Positions 7,173 through 12,859 of a stretch of 14,994 bases of DNA are shown here, in pieces; within the stretch, counting starts at the first letter, position 1, and each line of letters starts with the position of its first letter. The DNA is taken from positions 1-14,994 of the forward strand of contig JASLDG010000009.1 of the NCBI GenBank assembly GCA_030146045.1. Direction: 5' to 3'. This DNA comes from Candidatus Saccharimonadales bacterium. Its GTDB lineage: Bacteria > Patescibacteriota > Saccharimonadia > Saccharimonadales > Saccharimonadaceae. The notes under the pieces were generated by a model that was not told where the DNA came from, made no database searches, and saw only the letters and a program-made list of their open reading frames with translations. The position numbers were made by a program, and so were the translations under genes.

Positions 7173-7250
7173 ATGACATTATTTCAGCACACTGATGCAT
7201 ATTGGTTTACCGACAGGAATCCTGGCGGTTTGTTCCGTGTTTTGAAATAA
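7173..7250 (+). CDS. Putative 25-aa leader peptide with a Tyr-Trp-Phe triplet
   Basis: A short ORF runs ATG 7173 to TAA 7248-7250 with no SD and a -10-like hexamer just upstream. The peptide begins MTLFQHTDAYWFTDRN and ends with GGLFRVLK. Its only Trp codon is codon 11 (7203-7205), flanked by Tyr and Phe. The second half of the ORF forms one hairpin and also holds the strand that can pair with a downstream terminator. The layout is that of an attenuator leader peptide for the trpS operon. Assignment rests on position, the Trp codon and RNA pairing; I know no family for the peptide. Confidence 0.6.
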   Translation: MTLFQHTDAYWFTDRNPGGLFRVLK

Positions 7251-7282
7251 CACCTATCACAAGATATTGAAGAGACCGCCAG
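7209..7282 (+). promoter_or_regulatory. Putative Trp-codon attenuator: competing pause and antiterminator hairpins
   Basis: Two exclusive structures are visible. In the first, ACCG (7209-7212) and CAGG (7214-7217) pair with CCTG (7221-7224) and CGGT (7226-7229), with one A/G mismatch and a 3-nt loop. In the second, CTGGCGGT (7222-7229) pairs perfectly with ACCGCCAG (7275-7282), extendable to 10 bp with one G-U. The second overlaps the left arm of the terminator at 7271-7296 and would prevent it. A ribosome waiting at the Trp codon (7203-7205) would cover about up to 7217, break the first hairpin and free 7222-7229 for the antiterminator. This is the classic logic for expression when charged tRNA-Trp is scarce. 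Confidence 0.65.
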
Positions 7283-7296
7283 ATAGGGCGGTCTTT
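7271..7296 (+). terminator. Intrinsic terminator (attenuator) upstream of the trpS operon
   Basis: AGAGACCGCC (7271-7280) pairs with GGCGGTCTTT (7287-7296) around a 6-nt loop; nine pairs are Watson-Crick and one is G-U. The T-rich CTTTATTATA follows. It lies between the 25-codon ORF and the next gene, not at the end of an operon, and its left arm is shared with the antiterminator. Confidence 0.85.
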
Positions 7297-7315
7297 ATTA
7301 TAATGAAAGGATTTT

Positions 7316-7525
7316 ATGGAAACACTTACACCAAATCACGAACAAATACTTGCTCGCAGGCGCGAACTCGCCAGCGAATTGGTCGAAGCTGCAAAACGCG
7401 GCACTATTCATACCATCGACGAGCTCGACCCGCGCGATACTTCAATCGAGGTCATCCAGCATATTCGCGGTATTTTAAAAAGCCAGGGTATCTTGCCAGG
7501 ACTACATAACGATGGGCAGTTATAG
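7316..7525 (+). CDS. 69-aa protein of unknown function, first gene after the attenuator
   Basis: The 69-residue product is charged, without Cys or Trp, and has no signal peptide or membrane segment. The N-terminal part (8-28, EQILARRRELASELVEAAKR) looks helical; a segment HTIDELDPRD and a second helix (about 44-57) follow. I do not recognise a family. The SD AAAGGA (7306-7311) is 4 nt before the ATG. A TATAAT at 7299-7304 would start transcription at or after this SD, so the SD only makes sense if the mRNA comes through the attenuator. The gene ends 17 bp before trpS, which suggests a role linked to TrpRS or to its control, but this is inference. Confidence 0.7.
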   Translation: METLTPNHEQILARRRELASELVEAAKRGTIHTIDELDPRDTSIEVIQHIRGILKSQGILPGLHNDGQL

Positions 7526-7527
7526 GG

Positions 7528-7533
7528 TATAAT
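7528..7533 (+). promoter_or_regulatory. Candidate -10 directly before trpS
   Basis: A perfect TATAAT ends 9 nt before the trpS ATG at 7543. No good -35 lies at 16-19 bp and there is no TGN extension. trpS has no clear SD. It may give a basal leaderless trpS transcript in addition to readthrough from the attenuated promoter. Confidence 0.45.
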
Positions 7534-7542
7534 AGAGACAGT

Positions 7543-8757
7543 ATGACAAAATCCGTAATCTTGACTGGCCTGCGTGCCAATAATGACCTTACCTTAGGCA
7601 ACTATTTTGGGGGCATGCTGCCAATTATTGATATGGCCAAGCGCCAAGCGGGCGAATATCAGGTCAATATGTTTATTCCTGATCTTCATAGCTTTACCAC
7701 ACCGATTGACCATAGCGAACTGCAAGCGCAAGTAATGAATAACGCACGTCTTTACGCCGCAGCAGGACTGCCGCTTGACCATGAAAATATTCATATTTAT
7801 CGCCAGAGCTACATACCAGCGCATAGCGAACTGACATGGATTTTAGATTGCTTTACGGGCATGGGTGAGATGAGTCGTATGACACAGTTTAAAGATAAGC
7901 GTACCCTCACGAGCGAAAAAGATGCAGCTATAAGAAATAAATATAAACCACTGATCAATACAATTGTAGCAGCCCTCGACCGGGAGAGGATGGATAAAGA
8001 CTTACACGACGCGTTAAGTCAAATGCTTGAACACGCGGTGCACAATGAGATCAATGAAGCCACAGTAAGCTCAGTAGGTCTCTTTAACTATCCAGTTCTC
8101 ATGGCTGCCGATATCCTCCTCTACAGTGCAACCTACATTCCTGTCGGTGATGACCAAACACAACATCTTGAATTTGCTCGTGATATCGCCGAACGAATTA
8201 ATAAAAAATTCGGGAATATCTTTACGATACCTGAACCCGTCGCTAAGCAGCATGAATTCTTTGGAAGCTCCCGCGGAAGTGAACATAAGAATCACCAAGG
8301 CCTCCGTATCATGGATCTCGTAGACCCAACCAAAAAAATGAGCAAGTCAGATGAATCAGGTAAGGGTGTGGTTTTCCTTGGTGATAATCCTGAAGTAGCA
8401 GCCAAAAAGATCATGAGCGCGACAACGGATGACAAAGCCTCCGTCAATTACAACCCAAGCGAGCAGCCGGGCATCAGTAACCTCATCGAAATTCTGAGCT
8501 TGCTCCGTGGCGAATCGATTAGTACAACCGAAGCGTCTGTTAAAGGTATGAATCGGTATGGAGATTTCAAAAAGATCGTTGCCAATGAAGTACAGGCGTT
8601 TTTGACCAATTTCCAGGTGCGTCTTGCGGAAGTTGATGATACGGCACTCATCACTAAACTTGAAGCGTCAGAGCGAACAATGAACATACAGGCAAACGCC
8701 ACTCTCCTGCGCGCTCAGCAAGCCGTCGGTCTTCGCCCGAAAGGTGTCAATGGTTAA
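7543..8757 (+). CDS. trpS: Tryptophanyl-tRNA synthetase
   Basis: TrpRS charges tRNA-Trp. The 404-residue protein is a class I synthetase. The HIGH-type motif is LTLGNY (16-21) after ILTGLRANN. Other TrpRS marks are GEMSRMTQFKDK (108-119), GLFNYPVLMAADILLY (179-194), VGDDQTQHLEFARDIA (201-216), and the KMSKS loop (265-269). The family is usually about 330-340 residues. The extra length is mostly an insertion of about 50 residues between FKDK (119) and GLFNYP (179), mainly charged and helical in look. The gene overlaps rluD by 8 bp. It may be controlled by the Trp-codon attenuator at 7173-7296 and by a local -10. Confidence 0.96.
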   Translation: MTKSVILTGLRANNDLTLGNYFGGMLPIIDMAKRQAGEYQVNMFIPDLHSFTTPIDHSELQAQVMNNARLYAAAGLPLDHENIHIYRQSYIPAHSELTWILDCFTGMGEMSRMTQFKDKRTLTSEKDAAIRNKYKPLINTIVAALDRERMDKDLHDALSQMLEHAVHNEINEATVSSVGLFNYPVLMAADILLYSATYIPVGDDQTQHLEFARDIAERINKKFGNIFTIPEPVAKQHEFFGSSRGSEHKNHQGLRIMDLVDPTKKMSKSDESGKGVVFLGDNPEVAAKKIMSATTDDKASVNYNPSEQPGISNLIEILSLLRGESISTTEASVKGMNRYGDFKKIVANEVQAFLTNFQVRLAEVDDTALITKLEASERTMNIQANATLLRAQQAVGLRPKGVNG

Positions 8758-9913
8758 GCTCGCGAGTAACGACATCTTGGCGCTCCTTCGGCTCTTCAAA
8801 AAAGCTGGCGATGAGCACGTGCCGCGCCACGTCGAGCGGCTGACCGTCTCGCATCCAAGCGAATTTGCGACTGTAGCACAGTTTCGATTTGGCGGCCACG
8901 GGTTTTTTGCGATTATCGATTCAACCGCCGAAGATGACGAAAGCTATCTTGTGGAAGTCATCCATTCGGTCGTATCTGATGCACCAAAAGGTGAGTTTAT
9001 ACACAATCCCGCCGATGGCCTCATGACGTTTGGCATGCCATTTAAAGGCAAGGATGTGTACCTATTTGAAATCGACAGCGGCCGGCGCCGGCTTGACGTC
9101 GTCTTGTCCGAGCAACATCCTGATGTCTCACGCAGCACCTGGCAGAAACGCATCAAGCTCGGTCAGGTGAGTGTGAACGGCACGCCTGTTTTACAGCCCA
9201 AGAAGGATATTGCTCCAGCCGACACGATTGAGTTACATATCCCAGACGAAATAAGCCACGAGGATCAGCAGCTCCCTGTCATCTTCCAAGATGAAAACGT
9301 GATTGTCGTTGATAAACCAGTCGGCATCCTCGCCCATAGTAAGGGTGCGCTCAACGAAGAGTTCACCGTAGCTGATTTCTTCCGTCGATTCAGTACCAAC
9401 AACCTTGACAGTAACCGTCCCGGCATTATTCATCGACTTGACCGCGATACGAGCGGGGTGATGATCGGTGCATTAAACGACGAAGCTGCGTCACTCCTCG
9501 GCAAGCAATTCTCGGATCGCAAAGCCAAAAAAACATACTATGCAGTCATCGATGGCCATCTTGCGCAGCCGCAAGCTGTTATCGATTTGCCAATTGGGCG
9601 TAATCCGTCCGCTCCGAGTACCTTCCGGGTTGATGCTAACGGTAAGCCGGCCCAGACAACGTACCGTGTCATACAGACGGGCGAGCGGTATAGTCTTGTC
9701 GAGCTCAAACCTACCACTGGCCGCACCCACCAGCTGCGCGTTCATTTGGCGCATCTTGGCACGCCAATTGTCGGCGATCGTGTCTATGGCCGTGACGCTG
9801 ATCGCCTTTACCTCCACGCGGCTGAGCTTGAAATTACCATTCCCGGTAGTGAGCGCCGCACGTTCACTTCACCGCTACCGCAGGAGTTTAAGGGCATTGT
9901 CGACGCCAACTAA
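8750..9913 (+). CDS. RluA/RluD-family 23S rRNA pseudouridine synthase with an N-terminal extension
   Basis: Enzymes of this family turn uridine into pseudouridine in rRNA or tRNA. The 387-residue product has an S4 RNA-binding domain (about 113-165, RRLDVVLSEQ..KRIKLGQVSVNG) and the catalytic domain. The catalytic Asp is Asp231 in HRLDRDTSGV; KTYYAVIDG, GRTHQLRVHLAHLG and PIVGDRVYG follow as usual. About 110 residues precede the S4 domain and have no counterpart in E. coli RluD (326 residues); I do not recognise this domain. I use ATG 8750; a GTG at 8744 is also in frame, but AAAGG (8740-8744) is placed as SD for 8750. It overlaps trpS by 8 bp and holB by 17 bp. The exact rRNA target cannot be assigned. 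Confidence 0.92.
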   Translation: MVKLASNDILALLRLFKKAGDEHVPRHVERLTVSHPSEFATVAQFRFGGHGFFAIIDSTAEDDESYLVEVIHSVVSDAPKGEFIHNPADGLMTFGMPFKGKDVYLFEIDSGRRRLDVVLSEQHPDVSRSTWQKRIKLGQVSVNGTPVLQPKKDIAPADTIELHIPDEISHEDQQLPVIFQDENVIVVDKPVGILAHSKGALNEEFTVADFFRRFSTNNLDSNRPGIIHRLDRDTSGVMIGALNDEAASLLGKQFSDRKAKKTYYAVIDGHLAQPQAVIDLPIGRNPSAPSTFRVDANGKPAQTTYRVIQTGERYSLVELKPTTGRTHQLRVHLAHLGTPIVGDRVYGRDADRLYLHAAELEITIPGSERRTFTSPLPQEFKGIVDAN

Positions 9914-10757
9914 ACCACACGTACACCCGCGTGTACAAGCAAGCTTGACCGCATTTGAGCGTCAACCACCACAATCCCTGATTGTTGTCGGCGAAAAGGG
10001 CATAGGAAGTGCCACGGTCGCACTCTTTTTGGCACGTACCAGCGGCACGCTTCTTGCTACCGTGCGCCCCACCAAACGACAGGCGAGCGGCGGCTACGAG
10101 ATCGACCTGGAGGGCGGTACCGTGAGCGTTGATGACATCCGTGATTTGTATGCCATCACTCGTAGTACTTTCACGACACCGCAGGTTGTGGTGATCGATA
10201 CCAATGGGCGGCCTTTTTCGGCCTCAGCCCAGAATGCCTTCTTGAAACTGCTCGAAGAGCCACCCGCTTCAGTATCGTTCATCATTGCTGTACATAGTCC
10301 CAGCGAATTACTCCCAACTATCCTATCGCGTTGCGCTTTGTTAACATTACCGCTACTCACCGATGAACAAACCGCGTATATACTCGACACACGAGAGGTA
10401 ACTGACCCCATTTTACGCGCCCGGCTACACTTCATGGCAAGCGGTAAGCCGGCAGCGCTGATACGCCTGATTGACGATCAGCCCGCATATGACGCCCGAG
10501 TCGAGATTATCCAGATGGCTCGTACCATGCTGACCGCTGATAGCTTTGAGCAGATCGCACTCGCCAGCAAACTCAAAGACGACCGTCCGCGCAGCTTACA
10601 ACTGATCGATGATATGCTTGCGCAGCTCCATGGCTCGCTTGCAAAGAGCCAACAACCCGAAGATATTGCACGGCGCATTGACCAGCTACTTCAAGCTCGT
10701 TCGCGAATTGAACGTTACGGCAATATCCCGCTGCAACTAAGCGCAGCGCTTTTGTAG
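9897..10757 (+). CDS. holB: DNA polymerase III delta' subunit (clamp-loader)
   Basis: Delta' is the rigid member of the clamp-loader that places the beta clamp on DNA. The 286-residue product carries the delta'/gamma hallmark FLKLLEEPP (115-123) and LPTILSRC (139-146, the SRC motif). The P-loop region GEKGIGSAT (32-40) lacks the Walker Lys (Ser38 instead), as expected for a subunit that does not bind ATP. The four-Cys zinc module seen in many relatives is absent. The start is inferred: TTG 9897 with AGGAG (9882-9886) 10 nt upstream. The frame is open far upstream, but that part lies inside rluD. It may be co-transcribed with rluD. Confidence 0.88.
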   Translation: MSTPTKPHVHPRVQASLTAFERQPPQSLIVVGEKGIGSATVALFLARTSGTLLATVRPTKRQASGGYEIDLEGGTVSVDDIRDLYAITRSTFTTPQVVVIDTNGRPFSASAQNAFLKLLEEPPASVSFIIAVHSPSELLPTILSRCALLTLPLLTDEQTAYILDTREVTDPILRARLHFMASGKPAALIRLIDDQPAYDARVEIIQMARTMLTADSFEQIALASKLKDDRPRSLQLIDDMLAQLHGSLAKSQQPEDIARRIDQLLQARSRIERYGNIPLQLSAALL

Positions 10758-10772
10758 TATCACTATCTATGG

Positions 10773-10778
10773 TATAGT
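10773..10778 (+). promoter_or_regulatory. Candidate -10 of the TPR gene
   Basis: TATAGT ends 9 nt before the ATG at 10788, the same spacing as at trpS. A weak -35, TTTGTA (10751-10756), is 16 bp upstream. There is no SD. Confidence 0.4.
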
Positions 10779-10787
10779 AAAAGAAAT

Positions 10788-11441
10788 ATGTTTGGTTTAT
10801 TTCTTGTTGCAGTAGCTGGCGCCGGCGCCCTCCTCTATCGCAAGTCAATTGAAAATGCTTCATTAGACTTACCAGTAAAACTCACTGACAAGCTCGATCG
10901 TCTATGGGGTGTTGCTCAAGAATCGTTACGTGATAAAAAATATCTGCGAGCAGAGAAAGCACTGCTTACCATTCTTCGCGTCGATGAGCGCAATGCTACC
11001 GCCTACAATCGTCTTGGTATTTTATATGCAAAACAGCAAGCATATAAAGACGCTATCGAATGCTTTGAAATTGCACAAAGCCTCGAACCGAGTGCCAGCA
11101 GTCTACACAATGTCGGTTTGATTTACTACGAGACCGGAAACTATCCCAAAGCAGCGCTTGCCTTTGAACAAGCACTCGAAATGGAAGGGGATTTTGCTGC
11201 TCGTCATATCGCCTATGCCAAAGTACAAGAAAAGCTTGGTCATGATAAAAAAATGATCGCCTCTCTCGAACGAGCCGCTGAAATCGAGCCACTCCCGCAG
11301 ACATTCACCATCTTAGCTGATGCCTACGAACGTACCGGAAGTCAAGAGCTCGCCGATAAAGCCCGTGAGCGCGCTGCTAAGTTGCTTCACAAGGCAAATG
11401 GCCAACGCAAACGTATCGTACAACCACGCCGGGTGATGTAA
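10788..11441 (+). CDS. Membrane-anchored tetratricopeptide repeat protein
   Basis: The 217-residue product starts with a hydrophobic, Gly/Ala-rich helix (2-17), followed by Arg-Lys, so the bulk would face the cytosol (positive-inside rule). From about residue 36 to 203 it is made of TPR-type helix pairs, with clear repeats at 70-103 (NATAYNRLGILYAKQQAYKD), 104-136 and 170-203. The tail is basic (QRKRIVQPRR). TPR proteins are scaffolds for protein contacts; the partner is unknown. It lies 30 bp after holB but seems to have its own -10. Confidence 0.85.
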   Translation: MFGLFLVAVAGAGALLYRKSIENASLDLPVKLTDKLDRLWGVAQESLRDKKYLRAEKALLTILRVDERNATAYNRLGILYAKQQAYKDAIECFEIAQSLEPSASSLHNVGLIYYETGNYPKAALAFEQALEMEGDFAARHIAYAKVQEKLGHDKKMIASLERAAEIEPLPQTFTILADAYERTGSQELADKARERAAKLLHKANGQRKRIVQPRRVM

Positions 11442-11488
11442 CCTGCTACAGCAGCTAGCAAGAGATCAGAGTTCGAAGCGCTCGCAAA

Positions 11489-11530
11489 ACCAAATAAATA
11501 CGGCCACAAAAGTGACCGAATTTATTTGGT
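11489..11530 (-). terminator. Terminator of the tRNA-Tyr transcript, overlapping the tRNA 3' end
   Basis: On the minus strand, ACCAAATAAAT (11530-11520) pairs with ATTTATTTGGT (11499-11489); the stem continues, after single mismatches, through CGG/CCG and CAC/GTG. TTTG follows. The first four bases of the stem are the discriminator A and the encoded CCA of tRNA-Tyr. The hairpin may also stop transcripts of the convergent TPR gene. Confidence 0.7.
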
Positions 11531-11611
11531 GCTGGAAGTAGGACTCGAACCTACGAAGCCGAAAGGCGGGAGATTTACAGTCTCCTGTGATTGCCGCTAC
11601 ACGATTCCAGC
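11527..11611 (-). tRNA. tRNA-Tyr (GUA)
   Basis: The 85-nt gene, including encoded CCA, folds as a class II tRNA. The acceptor GCTGGAA pairs with TTCCAGC, the discriminator is A, and CCA is at 11529-11527. The anticodon stem GGAGA/TCTCC closes the loop CTGTAAA with anticodon GTA. The long variable arm has the stem GCC/GGC, and the T arm is GTAGG TTCGAGT CCTAC. It probably shares a transcript with the tRNA-Thr 39 nt upstream. Confidence 0.95.
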
Positions 11612-11650
11612 ATATCCATACGTAAAGCAATGAACTTCATTACCTTACCA

Positions 11651-11727
11651 TGGAGCCGCTTCACGGATTCGAACCGTGGACCTACTGTTTACAAAACAGT
11701 TGCTCTAACCAGCTGAGCTAAAGCGGC
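11651..11727 (-). tRNA. tRNA-Thr (UGU)
   Basis: The 77-nt gene, with encoded CCA, has the acceptor GCCGCTT/AAGCGGC, discriminator T, D arm GCTCAGCTGGTTAGAGC, anticodon stem ACTGT/ACAGT with loop TTTGTAA (anticodon TGT), and T arm with GGTTCGAAT. It reads ACA and partly other ACN codons. Its upstream neighbour on the other strand is a second tRNA-Thr. Confidence 0.95.
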
Positions 11728-11738
11728 ATAGCTTGTTA

Positions 11739-11744
11739 ATACTA
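11739..11744 (-). promoter_or_regulatory. Candidate -10 of the tRNA-Thr(UGU)/tRNA-Tyr transcript
   Basis: On the minus strand TAGTAT ends 11 nt before the tRNA. The -35 is weak. The region 11728-11911 is a divergent promoter region for tRNAs on both strands. It also has a short palindrome, GGTAC (11766-11770) and GTACC (11775-11779). I see no gene in it. Confidence 0.3.
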
Positions 11745-11815
11745 CACTTCTGTACGCAGAATACAGGTACTAGTGTACCGCATTTGATTCCCATTTTCAA
11801 GAGGAAGGGAGTATC

Positions 11816-11844
11816 TTGGAAATATTACGTCTTTTTGCTATAAT
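11816..11844 (+). promoter_or_regulatory. Promoter of tRNA-Thr (GGU)
   Basis: TTGGAA (11816-11821), a 17-bp spacer and a perfect TATAAT (11839-11844) with an extended -10 TGC directly before it. Transcription would start near 11851 and leave a leader of about 60 nt before the tRNA. This is one of the best promoter matches in the window. Confidence 0.7.
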
Positions 11845-11911
11845 TGTGCAAGTTGCACTCGAATTAATAGATCATAAACAACTCAAATCCATCGGTCTTC
11901 AGCAACATCAT

Positions 11912-11987
11912 GCCGCGATAGCTCAGCTGGTAGAGCGCATCCATGGTAAGGATGAGGTCTCGGGTTCAAGCCCCGATCGTGGCTCCA
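11912..11987 (+). tRNA. tRNA-Thr (GGU)
   Basis: The 76-nt gene, with encoded CCA, has the acceptor GCCGCGA/TCGTGGC (one G-U pair), discriminator T, D arm GCTCAGCTGGTAGAGC, anticodon stem CATCC/GGATG with loop ATGGTAA (anticodon GGT), and T arm CGGG TTCAAGC CCCG. It reads ACC and ACU codons. Confidence 0.95.
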
Positions 11988-12027
11988 TAGAAAATACCCG
12001 TCATAATGGCGGGTATTTTCTATGGAG
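11983..12027 (+). terminator. 18-bp terminator stem that includes the tRNA-Thr 3' end
   Basis: CTCCATAGAAAATACCCG (11983-12000) pairs perfectly with CGGGTATTTTCTATGGAG (12010-12027) around a 9-nt loop. The core with TATTTT in the right arm resembles an intrinsic terminator. The left arm begins at base 72 of the tRNA and holds the discriminator and CCA. Confidence 0.75.
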
Positions 12028-12067
12028 GGCTACCCATAAATACTGAAGGCATACACACGAAACATAC

Positions 12068-12097
12068 GTGACCCGTCCAGCGTGACGGTGCTATACT
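12068..12097 (+). promoter_or_regulatory. Candidate promoter of the guanylate-kinase-like gene
   Basis: GTGACC (12068-12073), an 18-bp spacer and TATACT (12092-12097). The -10 ends 6 nt before the ATG at 12104, so the transcript would start at the start codon. No SD is present. Confidence 0.5.
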
Positions 12098-12103
12098 AAA
12101 GTC

Positions 12104-12844
12104 ATGACCCATTCGCCCGAAATACAGACACGACTCAACCAAGCAATTGAACATATCGATACCTATCAATACGAAGGAGATGCACTCGACGACAAAGTGC
12201 TCGTCGCGTTTATTGCACCGAGTGGCGTTGGCAAGTCAACGTTGAACCAGTCGATCCTCGAAGCTGCCGCCGCACAAGAACTTGATGCTGGCGAAGTAGC
12301 CACATGGACAACACGTCCCGGGAGAACCGACGATCCGGCGGAATACAGAACTGACATCCCGATGGAAACAATGCTTGATCTTATCGAAGCGAAGCAGCTC
12401 GTCAATTGGGCGCCGCACCCATCAGGGGCGATATATGGGACAGGCCCCGAAAGCTACCCAGCCACGTATAACTTTTTACCGATGCTCCCAGATGCACTCC
12501 CAATGCTCCGACGGGCTGGGTTTAAAGCTATCTATGCTTACTATTTGACTGCTTCGGTCGATGCATGGCAGCACCATCTTGACGAACGGCGCGATCATCA
12601 GTTTACCAGTCGACTTCTTGAGGGACGTCATTCGCTTGCCTGGGCACAGGAGCACCAGCACGAGCTTACTATCCTCCATAATCATGAAGGTAAAGAAAAG
12701 CTCGACCAATTAGCAAACAGAATACTCAGTGGCATACGTGGAGTGCAGATAGTAGAATCAGACGAGCAGGCGAGTGAACACCTACAAGCAATGCAATCAT
12801 ATATCAGCGCACGTCTCGCGCAAGAAAACACAGATGATCGCTAA
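12104..12844 (+). CDS. Guanylate kinase-like P-loop protein
   Basis: Guanylate kinase turns GMP and ATP into GDP and ADP. The 246-residue product has the P-loop APSGVGKSTL (38-47), a GMP-site-like segment TTRPGR (69-74) with Glu80-Tyr81 after it, and YGTGPESY (111-118), in the order found in guanylate kinases. It differs from the usual form of about 200 residues: an N-terminal helix (1-30) precedes the P-loop, the GMP-site loop is changed (RTDDPAEY), and an acidic tail is added. It could be a divergent guanylate kinase or a related kinase with another substrate. It converges on a small membrane-protein gene with only 3 bp between the stops. Confidence 0.7.
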   Translation: MTHSPEIQTRLNQAIEHIDTYQYEGDALDDKVLVAFIAPSGVGKSTLNQSILEAAAAQELDAGEVATWTTRPGRTDDPAEYRTDIPMETMLDLIEAKQLVNWAPHPSGAIYGTGPESYPATYNFLPMLPDALPMLRRAGFKAIYAYYLTASVDAWQHHLDERRDHQFTSRLLEGRHSLAWAQEHQHELTILHNHEGKEKLDQLANRILSGIRGVQIVESDEQASEHLQAMQSYISARLAQENTDDR

Positions 12845-12859
12845 AAGCTACTTTTTAGC
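12840..12859. terminator. Small hairpin between convergent genes
   Basis: GCTAAAA (12840-12846) pairs with TTTTAGC (12853-12859), extendable by one G-U pair to a 4-nt loop. It spans both stop codons of the convergent genes. It has no separate T-run, so terminator function is only possible. Confidence 0.35.

Noticed and set aside
7299..7304. TATAAT as promoter of the 69-aa gene
   Set aside because: It lies in the T-tract of the terminator, has no -35 at 15-19 bp, and its start site would remove or truncate the SD at 7306-7311. A minor promoter cannot be excluded.
7173..7316. T-box riboswitch upstream of trpS
   Set aside because: The region lacks the T-box consensus (AGGGTGGNACCGCG) and a specifier stem of normal size; the leader is too short and codes for a peptide instead.
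7267..7509. 80-codon ORF overlapping the 69-aa gene
   Set aside because: It starts inside the terminator, has no SD and gives an Arg/Tyr/Pro-rich translation typical of a shadow frame; the 7316 frame has an SD and a normal composition.
9540..9896. Upstream extension of the holB frame
   Set aside because: It lies wholly inside rluD in another frame, and the translation looks unlike protein of the family.
11444..11460. TGCTA/TAGCA hairpin after the TPR gene as terminator
   Set aside because: Only 5 bp and no T-run; the larger hairpin at 11489-11530 is a better candidate.
11651..11987. U73 discriminator on both tRNA-Thr genes as an anomaly
   Set aside because: E. coli has A73, but U73 occurs in tRNA-Thr of other bacteria, so this is not clearly unusual.
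11816..12046. 76-codon ORF across the tRNA-Thr(GGU) gene
   Set aside because: It covers a promoter, a tRNA and a terminator; it is an open frame by chance.
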